A DNA stretch of 64,000 nt from Rachycentron canadum (taxonomy: Eukaryota; Chordata; Actinopteri; Carangiformes; Rachycentridae). The stretch lies in the NCBI GenBank assembly GCA_038496675.1, contig CM076669.1, positions 3,654,251 to 3,718,250 of the forward strand, read 5' to 3'. Of the stretch, positions 25,801-37,600 are shown piece by piece. A program made the position numbers and the translations under genes. The notes below the pieces were generated by a model. It was given only the letters and a program-made list of their open reading frames with translations, was not told where the DNA came from and made no database searches. Each line of letters begins with the position of its first letter. The stretch's first letter is position 1.

Positions 25801-26542
25801 CTCTCTCCTGTGCGCCACATCTCGTTTGTTGCTACTGAGAAGATGGTGACGGGGTTACGACCTTCGACTTGTCTCATCACGGGATCCTGACCAACCCGAC
25901 CCAGCAGCTGGACTCGGTTTATTGCTGGAAGATACACACAGGCATCGTCTTTAACGTTGTCTGGTCAATTAAACGTGCACGCTTTTAAAATATATGAACC
26001 CTGATATAAAGAGATTAGACAAAAAAAAAATAATGTCTCATACACACAAACTGAACTTACATCTCTCCAGGATGAGGTTGGCCTCTGTGCTCCTGTATCT
26101 CACCGCCTGTCTAAAGAGCTGAAGGACAGAAAGGTGGTTCACTGAAAATATTACACCGACTTTGTGAAGGTAGAAGTGCAGCTACTTCCATACACCTAAT
26201 GGGTACCAGCCCTTCTTTCTCATTAATAGATAATCAATAAAATATACCTCAAAATCTTTAAACACTCAAACATCAAAGGCAAACAAATAAAACAGCCATT
26301 TTCTTACAGTCTTACAGACATTGATTATAAACCTCAGTCATTTTAACAACTAACTCTGGACCAGACTTTTTTGCAGCTTTTTGCAAAACTACAGGAAAAT
26401 TTAATACGTCAGTCTCTCATTTAAGCCAGAGACCAAAACATTAAACTGTGCATTTAAATGAACATAAGTCACACCCACTGAGATAAATAAGGGTCAGTAT
26501 AGATGGCGTCCTCCTCACCTGTGCTGAGGCACTTCTGAACAT
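22834..26542 (-). CDS. ssbp1: Mitochondrial single-stranded DNA-binding protein, complete
   Basis: SSBP1 forms a tetramer in the mitochondrial matrix, coats displaced single-stranded mtDNA and stimulates the Twinkle helicase and Pol gamma. Six coding exons on the minus strand are 26519-26542, 26061-26118, 25784-25924, 23912-23999, 22952-23040 and 22834-22877. They sum to 444 bases, or 147 residues plus stop; the human protein has 148. The protein starts MFRSASAQLFRQAVRYRSTE, an arginine-rich, acid-poor mitochondrial presequence. The OB-fold core follows, with INRVQLLGRVGQDPVMRQVE, NPVTIFSVATNEMW, QKTSWHRVSVF and KLDYGEYMDKN, and it ends ADNIVFLSDNVREKI. All introns are GT-AG and phases match at every junction. 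One intron holds a known fish repeat (24198-24550). The gene faces away from lamb1. Confidence 0.95.
22878..26060 (-). other. ssbp1: ssbp1 introns longer than 300 bases
   Basis: The long introns are 23041-23911, 24000-25783 and 26119-26518, with a fourth at 26543-27796 in the 5' UTR. Apart from the dispersed repeat at 24198-24550 and poly-A or poly-T runs (25166-25181 and 26928-26949), I see only unique AT-rich sequence and no nested gene. Confidence 0.6.
24198..24550. repeat. Dispersed percomorph repeat in an ssbp1 intron
   Basis: The segment runs from ACGTCACCCATTGGTTTGTG through GGCCATCTTGG and TCATCCCCTGCTTTATGG to TATTGAAGACTTGAAACTAG. I recognise this order of motifs from a very common noncoding repeat of percomorph fish. 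It supports the taxonomic inference. The identification is from memory. Confidence 0.6.
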
Positions 26543-27796
26543 CTTCTCTGTGCTGTGAGGGAAGTGGTGAGCAGACAAACAGCAGACGAGCTGACAAATA
26601 TGAACAGAAAGAGGTAGTTTAGCAACACAATAAAGAGCAAGACGCAGACTGACAAGTGTTTATAAAATTATTGTCGCTCCATTTATTTAAATGAAATCTG
26701 CTGCTTTAGTCATAATCATAATAAACGCCCAGTTTTAATTGAAGTTAGACTATTTATTAAAACATATTTCCATCTCTCAATAGTTGCAGTTGCTTCAGTG
26801 ACTTGCATTAATACCAAAACCAACTAAAATGAACCTTTTTAAAACACTTACATGACATCAACATTATCTTATTTTGAAGGTACGGTGGCCCCGAGAGCTC
26901 AACACAAGTAAAGTGTTTCAACAATAAAAAAAAAAAAAAAAAAAAAAAACAACCTTAGACGAACCTCCCCCCTGAAGTTCAGGACAGGACAGTTTTCCTA
27001 ACTTCCCGGGAATGATCATTTCTGACAAAACGCGTGTTCCCTGAACGTTCCGCGATCGTTAAGCGGGACGTTTTCAGTCCTGGTACGTTCACTGGAGGCT
27101 GGGAAAATTTAACCTTTGGAGCGGGTTTCACGCAATTCATTCCAAATGGAGATAGAGATTAACTCCTTGCTTTGTGTTTGTCCGTTGGAAGCATTTCCGG
27201 TGTGTTGTTAGTGTTGTCAAATTGATGAAGATGTTTTCTGAATTTGTTTTTTTTTTCTGCTTCTTTTGAGCTCTCGGGGCACCCGTAAGAAAGGCCTTAG
27301 CTCAAAATGGTCCCAAATTCCTCATTAAACATCTGTTTCACTTTTAATCCGACTACTGTTCATAAAGGTTGATAAATTAATGTTATGAGGTGAATCGTTT
27401 AATTTGACACAAGATATCAAACGGGTATTAAACGTTGGGCGAAGCAGCAATAAAATTGACTGATTTTTGAGTTAAGTTTGGTTTGGTTTGGTTTGTTTGG
27501 GTAAACAAAGAAATGTCAGAGTCTGAGTCCACGGTCAGACAAGCTGGAGAGTGAAACCCGGAGAAGACCTCGACTCAAAGTCAAAGCACCAGCGTCTCAC
27601 AGCAGCAACGAGGCTCCTGCAGTCTCCCGCCATCGGATGTATACAAGAAACAACTCAACGCAAAAATTGACGTTTTTCTGAACGTGGTTTGGTTTGTAGG
27701 TTGCGGGCGGCTTAGCAGCAGAGAGACGGACGCGTGTTGCTGGAAAACGGCGACAAAATCTATTGAAATGAGGAAAAGAGGTTCATGAAAACTTAC

Positions 27797-27860
27797 CAGG
27801 TGCAATTCTTCCAGTGAGACTTTAGTAACCTCAAGCTGTTTCCGGTCCGTCTGCAAGAAA
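27797..27860 (-). other. ssbp1: ssbp1 untranslated first exon with splice donor
   Basis: On the minus strand, CACCTG is followed at 27796 by the strong donor GTAAGTTTTC. The matching acceptor lies at 26553-26554, ten bases before the ATG, giving a 5' UTR split by an intron of about 1.24 kb. The presumed exon begins near CTTTTCTTGCAG (about 27849-27860). This could be a C-plus-pyrimidine transcription start or, alternatively, a 3' splice site of a further upstream exon. Confidence 0.6.
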
Positions 27861-28218
27861 AGTCCGACTTCTACCAGAACTCGTTAATTTTCCGCTTCGA
27901 AAAACATCATACTTCTGAAATAACTTCTTACTTCTTTAATATTTTTGAAAAAGATATGTTGACATAATAAAAACTATATTACTTGAATTTTTATTTATTT
28001 ATTTATTTTTTTAACTTTTTTGAAAAATCTTCTCTTTTCATGATTTTACATTGTGGCTGATGGAGTTACAGTTTTTGTGAGTAAAATGAATAAAAATGGC
28101 GAAAGAAAAAAAAAGATCCTCACATCATAGTGACTTTACAAGAACTTAAATGCCATATTTTATTGCTTAAATGTTGGTGTGGTTGTAAACTGCAAATTTC
28201 TTTTGTTCCCACAAACCA

Positions 28219-28233
28219 CCACCAGGTGGCGAT
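28219..28233 (+). promoter_or_regulatory. CTCF-like motif, forward orientation
   Basis: CCACCAGGTGGCGA agrees closely with the CTCF core CCACCAGGGGGCGC, with a T in place of one G. It lies between the divergent ssbp1 and lamb1 promoters. Binding is inferred from the motif alone. Confidence 0.35.
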
Positions 28234-29306
28234 ATACCTCCACATCATCATGGCCGAAGAAACTTAAAACGTTGAAAATAATTTATACAGTAAATTCTGA
28301 GGAATTTTGAATTTCAGTTCCAGTTTCCTTCATATTTCCTTGCATCATGTATTTTGAAATTGCAACTATATCCACATTATAAAGCATCATAAAAAAAAAA
28401 AAAAAAAGCCAAAAGGCTCCACTCTGCGTTTACAGATGTGACAGATGTAAGGACATCTGAATAAAGCTGACAGTGTGGACAGGACCAAAATAAATTACAT
28501 CAAAATTCATTAGTGAGTCTGTTGATGTTACATTAAATTAAAGTTCAAGTTAAAGGTTATATTCATGGAAAACATTGTATTCAGGGGGCACAGATTAAAA
28601 AGGGGGGGGGGGGGGAATAATATGAATAAGTAGTTTATTTATATGGATTTGATGATGCAATAAAGGAAGACAAAGGCATTGGGGAGTAAACTTACATCCG
28701 GTAGGTCTGTCTAATTTTCAAAAAACTGAATCTGAATCAGAAACATCAGAAATTATTATCTTGCAGTGCTCTATTTCATAAAGATAATAATATAACCTCA
28801 CATTCTTTACAATACAAAAATATACCCTGTCAATAATAAACAGTATATGCATAGTTAATATTTACATGACATTTACAGTGAATTGTGCCGATTGAATTAT
28901 ATACAGAATTGTTGTCAGATCATTGCACATGAGTGGAAAAGCTGTCCATGGATCAGTTAATTGACATGATTGATCCATGGATGAGTCTTTCCTGTGGTGT
29001 AATAATACCAGGTCCGTAACACGAATTGTGTATTGTATCATGTATCACCACTTAAGCCCCTTTTTCACTGGTCAAACTGCTAAAAAAACACACAATCACC
29101 AAACATGGGGGTCCAACCTGTGGCCAAGAGTCACAGCAGCAAACATCTCACTCTTTCTAATAAAACACAGGGCTGTAATTTTATTGTTTCATTCAATTTC
29201 CACCTTATTTAAATGTGCCACCCCTCTCTGACCCCCTGGGCCCCACCAATAATAAAAACTTTCTAGACCCGCCCCTGTAAATCTGCAGTTGGTGACTCTG
29301 AGCTCC

Positions 29307-29325
29307 TCCAGCAGAGGGTGCGCTC
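29307..29325 (+). promoter_or_regulatory. CTCF-like motif upstream of lamb1
   Basis: TCCAGCAGAGGGTGCGCTC resembles the CTCF core CCAGCAGAGGGCGC. It sits about 200 bases before the lamb1 start codon, probably at or near the transcription start. Confidence 0.35.
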
Positions 29326-29520
29326 GTTTCCCGGAGAGCGCTGTCGCGCCCTGCAGTCAGCGGGGTGGAGTTGTTTGGTTGGTCGGTGGGATGCGGACTT
29401 TCTTCTCCAGGACGATTCCCTCCACCTCTCACTTTGCACTTCAGTCACTTCATCAACACACACACTGCGCTGTGGGACCATCATCATCTTCGACGAGCTG
29501 CCGGGGCTCCTCTGCTGGAG

Positions 29521-31644
29521 ATGCCGCTCATACTCCACATTATAACAACTCTGGGTGAGTCCAGGTTTTTATTCTACAAGTTTGTTGTTTATGAAAGCTG
29601 CTGAGGTGCTGTCAGCTCGCCTGGGTGGGACTTCATCTTCTGTAGCTGCCAAGACGTTTCTCCCTCATCAACACATGTTATTAGATCCATATGAAAAGCA
29701 TTAATCACTGTTTTCCCTGCGTTTTCCCAGAAATCAGACTTTTCCAAAAAGTAAAGGGGGTAAAGCTGCTGTAGAGAAGTTTGGGAGCTTTTCCTCATGT
29801 TAGTGTCAGTTTGTCATGAGCTGAACACAACCTCAGCCCTTGTATCTACAGAGAGAAACCATGTGATTTTAATTTTAATGGCCTGACAAAGTCTTTCTCT
29901 GCTTCTGGGTTTTATAATTGAAACCAAATGGAGGCATCCTGTGGGCTGCAGGGCATTTAAACTGTGGTTTTTGATGTAATAAATACAAACATGCTCTGTT
30001 CGCCCTGTATCTCCTCCCTGCAGCGCTGTGCGGCCCTGTCAGGGCTCTGGTGCCGGAGTTTGGGGATGTTTGCACCGAGGGCAGCTGCTACCCCGCCACA
30101 GGTGACCTGCTGATCGGCCGGGCTCACAAACTCACCGCCTCCTCCACCTGCGGCCTCCGGGAGCCGGAGCGTTTCTGCATCGTGGGGCATCTGGAGGTAA
30201 GAAAGAAATGAAGAGGTCACTGCTGATGAACCACAGCATTTATTATCTCCATTATCAATAGGTCTGACAGCTTTTTTCTATTATAATAATGATAATAATC
30301 AGCCAGAGAGTGTGTAGAGGAACATATAGTGAGTTCATCAGCAAAACTAAAAAGCAGTTTCTGCAACTATTGGGTTATTATATGTAACAATGCACGATGG
30401 TCTATATTTCAGTTGTACATTACTTTTCATGATGCATTGTGGGATACTACTACTAATAATCACTATGGATTCAGACATATAAGGAGGAGTGAGTGACTTC
30501 AGACACTTTATTTTGAACATATAAACCATAAGAAACAGTCCCTTGATTTATTAAATAAATTAGATGGGACGGATTAATTCGTTCCAGTTCATTAGGTATA
30601 AAGTGTCCTTTTCCTGTTATTTGTTGAGGAGTAACTTGTGGATGCAGATCACAGGAAGTGGGTCAGTTCTCAGTTCAGCACAGACTTCATTAAAGTGGTA
30701 TAAACTGTAGCAGAGCTTTCGACCTTGAAGATGACATTATAATGACAGCGACTTATGATTTATAGCAACAGGAAAGAGTCGGTAAGCTGCGTCTGACTTG
30801 TGGTGTCATCAAGTCTAGTGCTGAAAATGACTCTAACCCTCTGAACCAGCTGGATTTAAGCTGTTTCTGTAACTATTGTGGTGATAAAACAAGAGATGAA
30901 CTGAAAACTGTGCAGATCACACTGCGTCTGTGTGTGTGGGAGCCTGCACATGCACAGTATCTGCTCGCTGTCTTGTCGAGTGGGAGTGCAGACATTCCCC
31001 TTCCACAATAAAAGCTCTGTGTGAGCACAATCCCTGCCCTGTTGTGCATGTTGAACTGGGCTGGGGGCTGGGGGGGTGGGGGGNNNNNNNNNNNNNNNNN
31101 NNNNNNNNNNNNNNNNNNNNNNNNNNNNNNNNNNNNNNNNNNNNNNNNNNNNNNNNNNNNNNNNNNNNNNNNNNNNNNNNNNNNNNNNNNNNNNNNNNNN
31201 NNNNNNNNNNNNNNNNNNNNNNNNNNNNNNNNNNNNNNNNNNNNNNNNNNNNNNNNNNNNNNNNNNNNNNNNNNNNNNNNNNNNNNNNNNNNNNNNNNNN
31301 NNNNNNNNNNNNNNNNNNNNNNNNNNNNNNNNNNNNNNNNNNNNNNNNNNNNNNNNNNNNNNNNNNNNNNNNNNNNNNNNNNNNNNNNNNNNNNNNNNNN
31401 NNNNNNNNNNNNNNNNNNNNNNNNNNNNNNNNNNNNNNNNNNNNNNNNNNNNTGTGGGTGTGATTGGTGGTGGTGGTGGTGGGGGGGGGCGGGGAGGGGG
31501 GGGTGATGAGGAGGAAGTCCGACTCTTACTGCTGCTCAAGTGGAGCCACTTATCCAGGCTCTGCTCACATTTCAACACAGACATAGTTGGCCGGGCTTTA
31601 GTGAAATTGAGAAACTCATCTTGTTTATTCACACACTGAGATTT

Positions 31645-31696
<52 letters not shown>

Positions 31697-34600
31697 ACCA
31701 GAGTAAAGACATACCAAACCATATGGCTGTGTGTATGTTATTAAACAGACACACTGGAAACATGATATATACTGTACGTCATTCGTTTGAATTCATGTCT
31801 CCCCAAATTGTTTTTTCTCTTATCAGCCTTAATACAGATAATGGAAATAATCCAGAGTTTTTTCTGTTATCATCTAGTTATCAGTGTGACAGTGCGGCAC
31901 AATTCATAAAATGCCTCAGTGTTAATATTTATATTGGAACTACTTTTTTCCCAAATAAGTAGTTGATCATTCTGCATATTATTCACAGCAACAGGGATTT
32001 TACTTGAGTTTCTTCCAGGTAAAATTGTTCTCAGCTCCAGTGAATCTAGAAATCTGAGATCTGTTCATGTGTCAAATACCACAAGAGGAAAGAGAGTTTC
32101 TGTGTAGTTTGGGTGAACTGACCCTTTAACATCCTCCAACCCCGTTTCTGTCCATCAGGAGGAGAAGAAGTGTTTCATGTGCGACTCCAGGCAGATGTAC
32201 GACGAGGACAACAACCCCGTCAGCCACACCATCGAGAACGTGGTCACCACCTTCGCCCACAACCGCCTGAAAACCTGGTGGCAGTCGGAGAACGGTGAGA
32301 GACAGAAAACACACCTGAGGATGAAGGAAGGAGTGTGTTCAGTGTTGAATTAAAGAGCCCGAGTTCCTGTTCACGCCTGGTTTAAAGTGAATGCAGAGCA
32401 GAATAGCGTGTGAGCTCCTACTGAGACCTTTCTCATGGGAGCTGAGCTCAGTAATGACAAGACAGGAGATCACAGAGCCTCTCGCTGCAGCCAATCACAG
32501 CTGGCCGAGGAGGCGGGGCTTACAGGTTTGGCTGAGGGGAACAGGTGTGCAGGTAGGAAACAGATGTATGTCATCACTTCAGCTCACACAGGCCTTCAAA
32601 GTGGGAAAAAAAGGAAGTGTGTAATAAGACGCCGAGGTTCAGACGACTTCACAGAGGGAGGGAGAGACTTATTATTACTTAACTACAGGACTTAACTTAT
32701 GTTATTGTAGCTGGAAAATGATCTTTACAGGTTTTACTCTCACTTGCATCTAACGTGTAGAAGCACAAGGAGAAAAGTCACTTTGATGTATATAAAAACA
32801 ACTAAACTCTTCCCACATGGAGGAAGAGGAGTTTGTGGTTAAATATACAGCTCCAGGTCACTGAAGAAGAGTTTCTTAGTCCTATTTATATCCCGTTCTG
32901 AGAGGCCATTATTCTCAGTCATGTTGAATTTGGACTTGAACTTGACTTTTTGCCGCATTAGTTTGCTTTGCACACTGTTGAAACATCTCCAAATTCTCAG
33001 ACCATCGTGTAAAAGGTGTTTGTTCAAGTTCAAGTTCGCAATTAAAGTTTTATCAAAACGACCATCAAAAACACCATCTTTTTATGGCATTTGTTTATAC
33101 TTTAACACAAAAAAAGTTTAATTTATTGCAGCAATATAAGCAAACACCCTCATAACTTTTTTCAAATGATGCTGAACAGGGACACCACTGTTTAACTACT
33201 TCAAACCAATGTCAATAAGAAAAATATAAATATAAATGATAAAATAAAATACAGCAGATAATAGTAATAGTAATAATAATAATAATAATAATCGTTACGT
33301 AGCCTCAAATTAATTAAATTAATGACATATCAATTACAGGTTTTAAGGCCTCAGTTTCAGTTAATCTGATATTTTCTAGAAAACTGTTCTCTGTGCAGAA
33401 ACTGAAAATATGTGATGTGGGAACAGACACAATCACCAAACTCCCTCATTTTTCCTGATCTCCTCAGGAAACTGACAGACAGGACACGCTGCAGTCAGAT
33501 GCCTCACGACTTATTTAAATATACAGTGTGTGTTTAGTTTGGGTCGTTCCGAAGTCATAACTGCTCCAAATAAACTGGCAAATCATTATCTCTGACATCC
33601 CATGAAATAAAAACCTCGAATCTCCACTGTTACATCATCACAGCAGCAGGTTCTCATGCAGACCAACAAATCCCACATTCATGTCACACATGCACACACT
33701 GTTCCTTCAGAGCGGTGGGAATCTGTCAGAGGCGTGAGTCATGGAGGGAGCGGTGGCCAGCTCTGCAGATGGCCCTCAAACTGCAGGAAGCTGCAGACAC
33801 TCAATAGCTTTGCTTGGGATTTCCTAATTCCCTCGCAGAAGTCCTCCAGCTCCATCTTGGCTTCCCAGCTGCACCAGCTGTTTAGGTTCAAACTTATAGT
33901 GATTCACGACTAACAATTCAAGTGTCACAAACTATAGAGATTTGTTTTTAGAGATTGATTTTCACACCCAATAACTGACCTTTTCGTAGCTAACTGGACC
34001 AACTAGCTGCTAACTATAATATGACCCTGTTCAAGAGGCAACTGACATGTCTGTCTAAAGTGCTTTTTAATGATGATTTTAATGAGAAGTCATCAAATTA
34101 CAGAGGAATGTTAAACAAATGAGGCTTATTCCAAACAGAACTAGCTAACTGAAATAAATAGGAGTAGGTTGCTAATATATGACCTGTTCAGGACACATCT
34201 GGTGTGATAATTGATTAAAAATGCTATTTAATAATGATTTTAAGTCATCACCTCAAATTACAAAACATGTTGATGGAGTGTTAAACAAATAAGGTTCATT
34301 AGCACCCAAAGTCCCTAAACCGAACTAGCTAACTGACATTTTAGCTGTCTGATATAGCACCTGCTCGAGATGTAATTGACATATCTGGTGTGATAATTTA
34401 CATTAAAGATTAATGGGGCTGTAGACGCTGTTTAATAATAACATAAAGTAGGAGGACTTCAAGCTAAAGCTCACAAAAAGCTAAATGACAGAACTATGTT
34501 AGCTTTAATGCCTGAAGAGCAGCTTTAAAACAGGTCATGGTATCTGAATAAATGTTGGTTATGTTAACTTAATTTTAATTTAATATCAGTCAATAGGAGT

Positions 34601-37600
34601 CAAATGCTCTGAGACAAATGCTAATGTCAACATGCTAATAATGACAATGCTAGAACTTCTAGGTTTAATGTGTATTTTTACCATTTTCGGCGTATATTAG
34701 CATGATATGTTATATAAGGCTGATGTCCTCAGTTATTCCATCATTACCTAAAAAAATTAGACCTGAAGATGGCTCCAAATGAAAAGTGAAGGGGTGACTA
34801 AAACAATTGTTCATCCTCTGGGGAACATGAATATGTGTAGCAAATTTAATGGGAAACCATCCAGTAGTTGTTGAGGTATTTCAGGCTGCAGATGGACCAT
34901 AATTACCATTCCTACAAACATGCTACTACCATGGCTGATGAAATTATAAGAAATGGATTCTAACTGTATTATATGATTTTGTCTTCAGCTTTTTGATGAC
35001 GATTGATGTTTTTACTGCTTTTGATTTTTTAGATCTATTTCTGAAGTTTTAATGGTTTAACCTGATTTATTCTAACACCCCCGAGGCTTAGTGTCCAGGA
35101 CTTTACACACAAGCTTAGTGAGGAATTTACAAATAACTGGTGCAACACAATCCAGAACCGAAGCTTAAAATTGATTAGATTTGTATCTGGGTGTTGCCAG
35201 AAACTGACTCGGCTGGATAAACAGAAAGAGCACGTAAATGTTGAGCATATTCTACGGAGTGTGAGAAAACCTGTTGACATTTTAAATACTGAACTCTTAC
35301 GAATGTGGCTGCAATGGTTGATTTCCTGCGTGTTTCCTGTCACCTGCAGGTGTCGAGAATGTGACCATCCAGCTGGACCTGGAGGCCGAGTTTCATTTCA
35401 CACACCTTATCATGACCTTCAAGGTGCCCCCCCCCCCCCCCCCTCCCCCACCACACACACACACACACACACAGACACACACACACAGACACACACATAT
35501 CATACAGATAGTCTCATGTACATGGCATGGAGATAAACACAGCGTGGAACAGCTGCAGTGGAGGAATGTGGGAAATTGCTCTGGTCTCCGGAGAGCGGTG
35601 GGAATAAGAGGAGGAGGGACAGGATGAGTTCGGGGCTGTGCAGTAATGTCACATGGTCGGCTGATGTTGAACAGCTGGATCCATGGCCTTCATTGACATT
35701 GTAGTCAAAACACATACTCATGCAACATACATCCTGTCGCATCCTGTTTTTAGTTCGATGGCAGGAAAGATCAACACCTACAACAGACACCGCCCTCACA
35801 GTAAAGTCAGTATTTTACATTTAACTTATGTTATTATATCTATCTGTAAATCATCTTTGAGTCCAGATGAGGTTATAAAGTTTACTTTAAAGAAGCTTGT
35901 TTCCTGTTTAGTCTAAATTAGTAATAAATTGTTTACAGAGTTGACAATGTTGATGTTTGTCAGCAGGAAATGGTGATGTTTGTTCACTTCAATAAGAATA
36001 GTTAGTTAAATAACGATTCAAAATCAATGTAATGAAAACATGATTATAGAAGGCTTTGTTACAATCTTTATGTTGAAATGTAACAAAGTACCTTCAAAAC
36101 CTTCAAAATAAAATAAAAGTAAAATAAAAACAAAATAAAAGACGGAGAAATGAGAAGCATTGAGTAAAATCCAGTTAATAATTCTTTGGTTAAAAACATT
36201 CATCTCTATCTAAGTGGGGAAGCTACACAGATTATCAGGTGAGCACTTGACAACCTTAATTTAAAAGATGTCAAAACCTTATTTTTTATTAGAATTTGAG
36301 TGCTGGACATCACCTTTTACATCTTTTACACCTTTTATAATCATGGTCAGTGACTTAGTGTTTTTCTGTTTTTCCGTTCGCAGATGTTTCGCCCGGCCGC
36401 CATGGTGATCGAGCGGTCGATGGACTTCGGGAAGACGTGGCAGGTTTATCGTTATTTCGCCTACGACTGCACGTCCTCATTCCCCGGCGTGTCGGCCGGG
36501 CCCATGGTCAAAGTGGACGACATCATCTGCGACTCCCGTTACTCAGACATCGAACCATCCACCGAGGGCGAGGTGAGTTTACCCTTTGAGCTTTTTTGAG
36601 GGAAGAATCTTATATAATTATTTATTGACGTTTAGACACTTTTTCTGGAGTCTGGGTCAGAATACAGGATGATGTTCCCTGAGCTGAATCCAGCACCTGA
36701 TTTCTGATTTCAGGTGATCTTGCGGGTGCTGGACCCGGCCTTCGAGATCGAGGACCCCTACAGTGTGAGGATACAGAGTAAGTTGCTCATTGCAGGGGAT
36801 TTTTTTGACCTCTGATCTGTCTGGAAACACAAAGCACAGATTACAACACTGACTAATTTCCAGTAACTGTTAGTTGCCTGTGATCCAGGTAACAGCTACC
36901 TGGAGCAGAGCGGCAGAGGTCAGAGGTCAGGCAGGAAAGAATTTCACATGTGGAAGTGACTTGGCCTTCGTAGACTCACCCAGACTGAGACACACACTCT
37001 CTCACACACACACACACACATGCAGAGGCCTCATGTGAAGTAGGTGGTGAAATCTGTGGGTGTGTGAGGAACAGAGGTTTTACAGAAGTGTGGTTTCTCT
37101 TTTTAAAGGAATGAGCGAGACTCTGAACTCACATCTTTAAAAACGATGTGATATCTTACCACTTGAATTGTGTTTGTTTGTGTGTGTGTGTGTGTGTGTG
37201 TAGACATGCTGAAGATCACAAACCTCCGGGTGAAGTTCATCAAGCTCCACACGTTGGGCGACAACCTGCTCGACTCCCGCGACGAGGTGACGGAGAAGTA
37301 CTACTACGCCCTCTACGACATGGTTGTCCGCGGAAACTGCTTCTGCTACGGTCACGCCTCCGAGTGCGCCCCGATCGATGGAGCGCCGACAGGAGCCGAA
37401 GGAATGGTACGTCACACACAGCTTTTGATCATGTCACATGATCCTCATCATCAAATGTTCAAGCTCTTGAAGGACTTGGTGTCTGCGTTGGCTCTAGGGT
37501 TCCCAGTAAATTAACTTCTATGCTTCGAATCACCTGAATGTTTTGTATGTTTCTCTTTGATTAGATAAAATGAAAAAGTTTCAGCTCTTAAGAAAAACCC

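Larger units (their letters stand above)
27861..29520. other. Head-to-head intergenic region between ssbp1 and lamb1
   Basis: The two genes diverge from this 1.6 kb. Its left part is AT-rich with a poly-A run (28391-28407) and a G-run (about 28602-28615). The right 220 bases are GC-rich and pyrimidine-rich and probably contain the lamb1 5' UTR. Two CTCF-like motifs are listed separately. No open frame here resembles a protein. Confidence 0.55.
29521..37406 (+). other. lamb1: lamb1 exons 1-7: signal peptide and LN domain
   Basis: Exons: 29521-29554, 30024-30196, 32159-32294, 35350-35423, 36384-36572, 36714-36777 and 37204-37406. The signal peptide MPLILHIITTLALCGPVRA leads into the polymerising LN domain, with CYPATGDLLIGR, TCGLREPERFCIV, ENVVTTFAHNRLKTWWQSEN, RPAAMVIERSMDFGKTW and CDSRYSDIEPSTEGEV. 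Exon 7 reaches the first LE cysteines (RGNCFCYGHASECAP). LN domains mediate laminin network self-assembly. The donor of exon 4 is weak (AAG then GTGCCC) and sits beside a C17 run. Confidence 0.93.

Noticed and set aside
29263..29604. Overlapping frames before the lamb1 start
   Set aside because: They fall in the GC-rich lamb1 5' UTR and exon 1. Only the frame from 29521 gives a signal peptide that joins exon 2 in phase.
30856..31722. Long frames of 161-288 codons around 31 kb on both strands
   Set aside because: Their length comes from the 369 N bases and from CA/TG and G-rich repeats on either side.
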